Below the pieces are notes generated by a model. It was not told the origin of the DNA, ran no database searches, and saw only the letters and a program-made list of their open reading frames with translations. This document shows, piece after piece, positions 62,594-64,000 of a stretch of DNA of 64,000 nucleotides. Within the stretch, counting starts at the first letter, position 1. Every line of letters begins with the position of its first letter. A program made the position numbers and the translations under genes. The DNA is from Clostridium aceticum (GTDB taxonomy: Bacteria; Bacillota; Clostridia; Peptostreptococcales; Natronincolaceae), in NCBI RefSeq assembly GCF_001042715.1, contig NZ_CP009687.1, positions 1,045,418 to 1,109,417 on the forward strand. Direction: 5' to 3'.

Positions 62594-62618
62594 AAATACA
62601 TAACTAGGAGGAAGGACA

Positions 62619-63251
62619 ATGAAGTTAGTAGATAAGAGTAGTGTTGAATTTACTAACGTCCTTGCCTCTAAAGCTGCGGTCCCCGGAGGCGGGGGCGCAG
62701 CAGCTTTAGTAGGGGCATTGGGAACTGCCTTAGCAGGGATGGTATGTAACTTAACTATAGGAAAGAAAAAATATGCACAGTATGAAGAGCAAGTTAAGGC
62801 AATCTTAGCAAAAACAGAAGAAGTTCAAAACTGCTTCTTGAAGATGGTGGATGAAGATGCTGAAGAGTTTTTACCATTATCAAAAGCTTATGGTATGCCA
62901 GCAAATACAGATGAAGAAAAAGCAGAAAAAGATAGAGTGCTGCAAGATGCTTTGAAAAATGCTTGTAGTGTACCGATTAAAATAGTAAGAACTTCCTATG
63001 AGGCAATAAAACTACATGAGGACTTAGTTGACAAAGGTTCTAAGTTAGCTATAAGTGATGTAGGGGTAGGGGTTCAATGTTTAAGAGCAGCTTTGATCAG
63101 TGGACAGCTAAACGTAATCATTAACATTGGAATGATCAAAGATCAAGAATATGTAAGTGCTGTTAAAGAAGAGACAGATAGACTGGTTGCAGAGGGAGTA
63201 AAAATCGCTGACGATGTCTATAAAAAAGTAGAAAAAGTACTTTCAGAATAA
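62619..63251 (+). CDS. fchA: Methenyl-tetrahydrofolate cyclohydrolase (FchA, cyclodeaminase family)
   Basis: A 210-residue helical protein of the formiminotransferase-cyclodeaminase fold: SKAAVPGGGGAAALVGALGTALA near the start (split here to note VPGGGGAAALVGALG as the core) and ALISGQLNVIINI near the end. In acetogens and purinolytic clostridia FchA converts 10-formyl-THF to methenyl-THF. An AGGAGG site lies 25 bp after fhs. Confidence 0.9.
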   Translation: MKLVDKSSVEFTNVLASKAAVPGGGGAAALVGALGTALAGMVCNLTIGKKKYAQYEEQVKAILAKTEEVQNCFLKMVDEDAEEFLPLSKAYGMPANTDEEKAEKDRVLQDALKNACSVPIKIVRTSYEAIKLHEDLVDKGSKLAISDVGVGVQCLRAALISGQLNVIINIGMIKDQEYVSAVKEETDRLVAEGVKIADDVYKKVEKVLSE

Positions 63252-63372
63252 TTAAAAAGCGACAATATTAGGTAAAGGGAAAACACCTGTTAACATATAA
63301 GTTTAAGTAGCGAAGGCTATCAACATATAGCAAGATGTTTAAAATATATAAAAATTAATAGGGGGTTTGAAA

Positions 63373-64000
63373 ATGGGACAAGTAATAAAGGGGAAACCAG
63401 TTGCTGATAAGATCAGTGAAGACTTGGTAGTTGAGATTGAAGGATTAAAAGGTAAAGGCATTCAACCTAAGCTAGCTATCGTACGTGTTGGTGCTAGATC
63501 AGACGATTTAGCTTATGAAAAAGGTGCTCTTAGCAAATGTAAAAAAGTAGGCGTTGAAACAGAAGTTTTTGAATTAGCAGAAGATATTACTCAAGACGAC
63601 TTTGTAAAAGAATTGAAAAAATTAAATGAAGACAAGGCTGTTAATGGAATACTAATTTTTAGACCATTGCCAAAGCAACTAGATGAAAGCGTTATCAAAT
63701 ATGTTATTGCTCCAGAAAAAGACGTAGACTGCTTTAGCCCAGTAAATGTTGGAAAGATGACAGAAGGAGACAAAACAGGATTCCCACCATGTACACCAAC
63801 AGCAGTAATGGAAATTCTAAAGTTCTATGAAGTAGAATTACAGGGCAAAGACTGTGCTGTTATCGGGGCTTCTATGGTTGTTGGTAAGCCTACAGCCTTA
63901 TTGTTATTAAACGAAAATGCTACTATTTCAGTATGCCACATCTTTACAAAAGACTCAGCTAAAGTAGCTAGTCAAGCAGAAGTTGTAGTAGTTGGTGTAG
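63373..64000 (+). CDS. folD: Methylene-THF dehydrogenase/cyclohydrolase FolD (partial, runs off window)
   Basis: The first 209 codons of FolD: GQVIKGKPVADKIS start, ILIFRPLPKQLDE, PEKDVDCFSPVNVGKM, and the nucleotide-binding GASMVVGKPTALLL. The usual active-site pattern Y-x-x-x-K is changed: the region reads DLAYEKGALSKCKK, with no Lys four residues after the Tyr. As a separate FchA is present, this protein may act mainly as the dehydrogenase (inference). The 3' end is outside the window. A GGGGG site lies 7 nt before the ATG. Confidence 0.93.
   Translation, partial: MGQVIKGKPVADKISEDLVVEIEGLKGKGIQPKLAIVRVGARSDDLAYEKGALSKCKKVGVETEVFELAEDITQDDFVKELKKLNEDKAVNGILIFRPLPKQLDESVIKYVIAPEKDVDCFSPVNVGKMTEGDKTGFPPCTPTAVMEILKFYEVELQGKDCAVIGASMVVGKPTALLLLNENATISVCHIFTKDSAKVASQAEVVVVGV

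Overview
The window is AT-rich chromosomal DNA of an anaerobic, spore-forming, low-GC Gram-positive bacterium of class Clostridia. The evidence is an alpha/beta-type spore DNA-binding protein, a YtxC-family sporulation protein, hybrid-cluster protein, pyruvate:ferredoxin oxidoreductase, a carbon monoxide dehydrogenase / C1-folate (Wood-Ljungdahl) cluster, and heavy use of T-box, PyrR and preQ1 leader control. The overall gene set resembles Alkaliphilus-type clostridia. That genus guess rests on gene content only and was not tested by any search. I saw no transposase, integrase, CRISPR array, phage block or rRNA gene.

Layout. 0.1-8.4 kb: housekeeping and accessory genes, namely an NlpC/P60 protein, a preQ1-riboswitch-controlled QueT transporter, an EamA exporter, a 48-residue membrane peptide, hpt, divergent dapH and an M20 deacylase, a CPBP protease, a SASP, a cold-shock protein and Hsp33. 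8.4-8.9 kb: four tRNA genes (Val, Phe, Gly, Cys). 8.9-18.8 kb: an eight-gene branched-chain amino-acid operon (ilvN-ilvC-leuA-cimA-leuC-leuD-leuB-ilvB) behind a T-box whose specifier reads as Ile; ilvD is absent. 19-21.2 kb: hcp convergent with an Rrf2-family regulator; the two promoters share a -10-region sequence. 21.3-26.6 kb: a GME-fold-like unknown, ytxC, a DUF445 protein and T-box-controlled thrS. 26.6-29.7 kb: a short FtsH, then infC-rpmI-rplT behind an L20-type leader. 29.8-41.3 kb: ktrB-ktrA, an SPOUT rRNA methyltransferase, a YqzL-like peptide, T-box pheS-pheT, zapA, a U32 peptidase and T-box tyrS.

41.4-57 kb: an HD-GYP protein overlapping a NagZ lipoprotein, a uracil permease behind two PyrR-type elements, PFOR, a DUF3787 peptide, a DUF368 lipid-carrier translocase, a 26-codon ORF whose promoter contains a perfect LexA box, a REC-PAS-GGDEF-HD protein with a REC-Hpt partner, and an M16C peptidase. 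57-64 kb: an apparently non-coding stretch holding a candidate small structured RNA and a Rex-like operator, then cooS-cooC-fhs-fchA-folD, with folD cut by the window end. These genes supply CO2/CO interconversion and the formyl, methenyl and methylene steps of the methyl branch. PFOR upstream links pyruvate to the same ferredoxin and acetyl-CoA pools.

The most interesting signals are the LexA-box microORF, a Rex-type operator over the CODH promoter region, the candidate ~105-nt RNA just upstream of it, a decayed tandem duplication of the 3' end of cooC that forms the fhs leader, a 94-bp palindromic repeat present twice in opposite orientation, and shared operator-like sequences at hcp and the Rrf2 gene. 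All regulatory calls come from reading motifs by eye; no folding program or database search was run.
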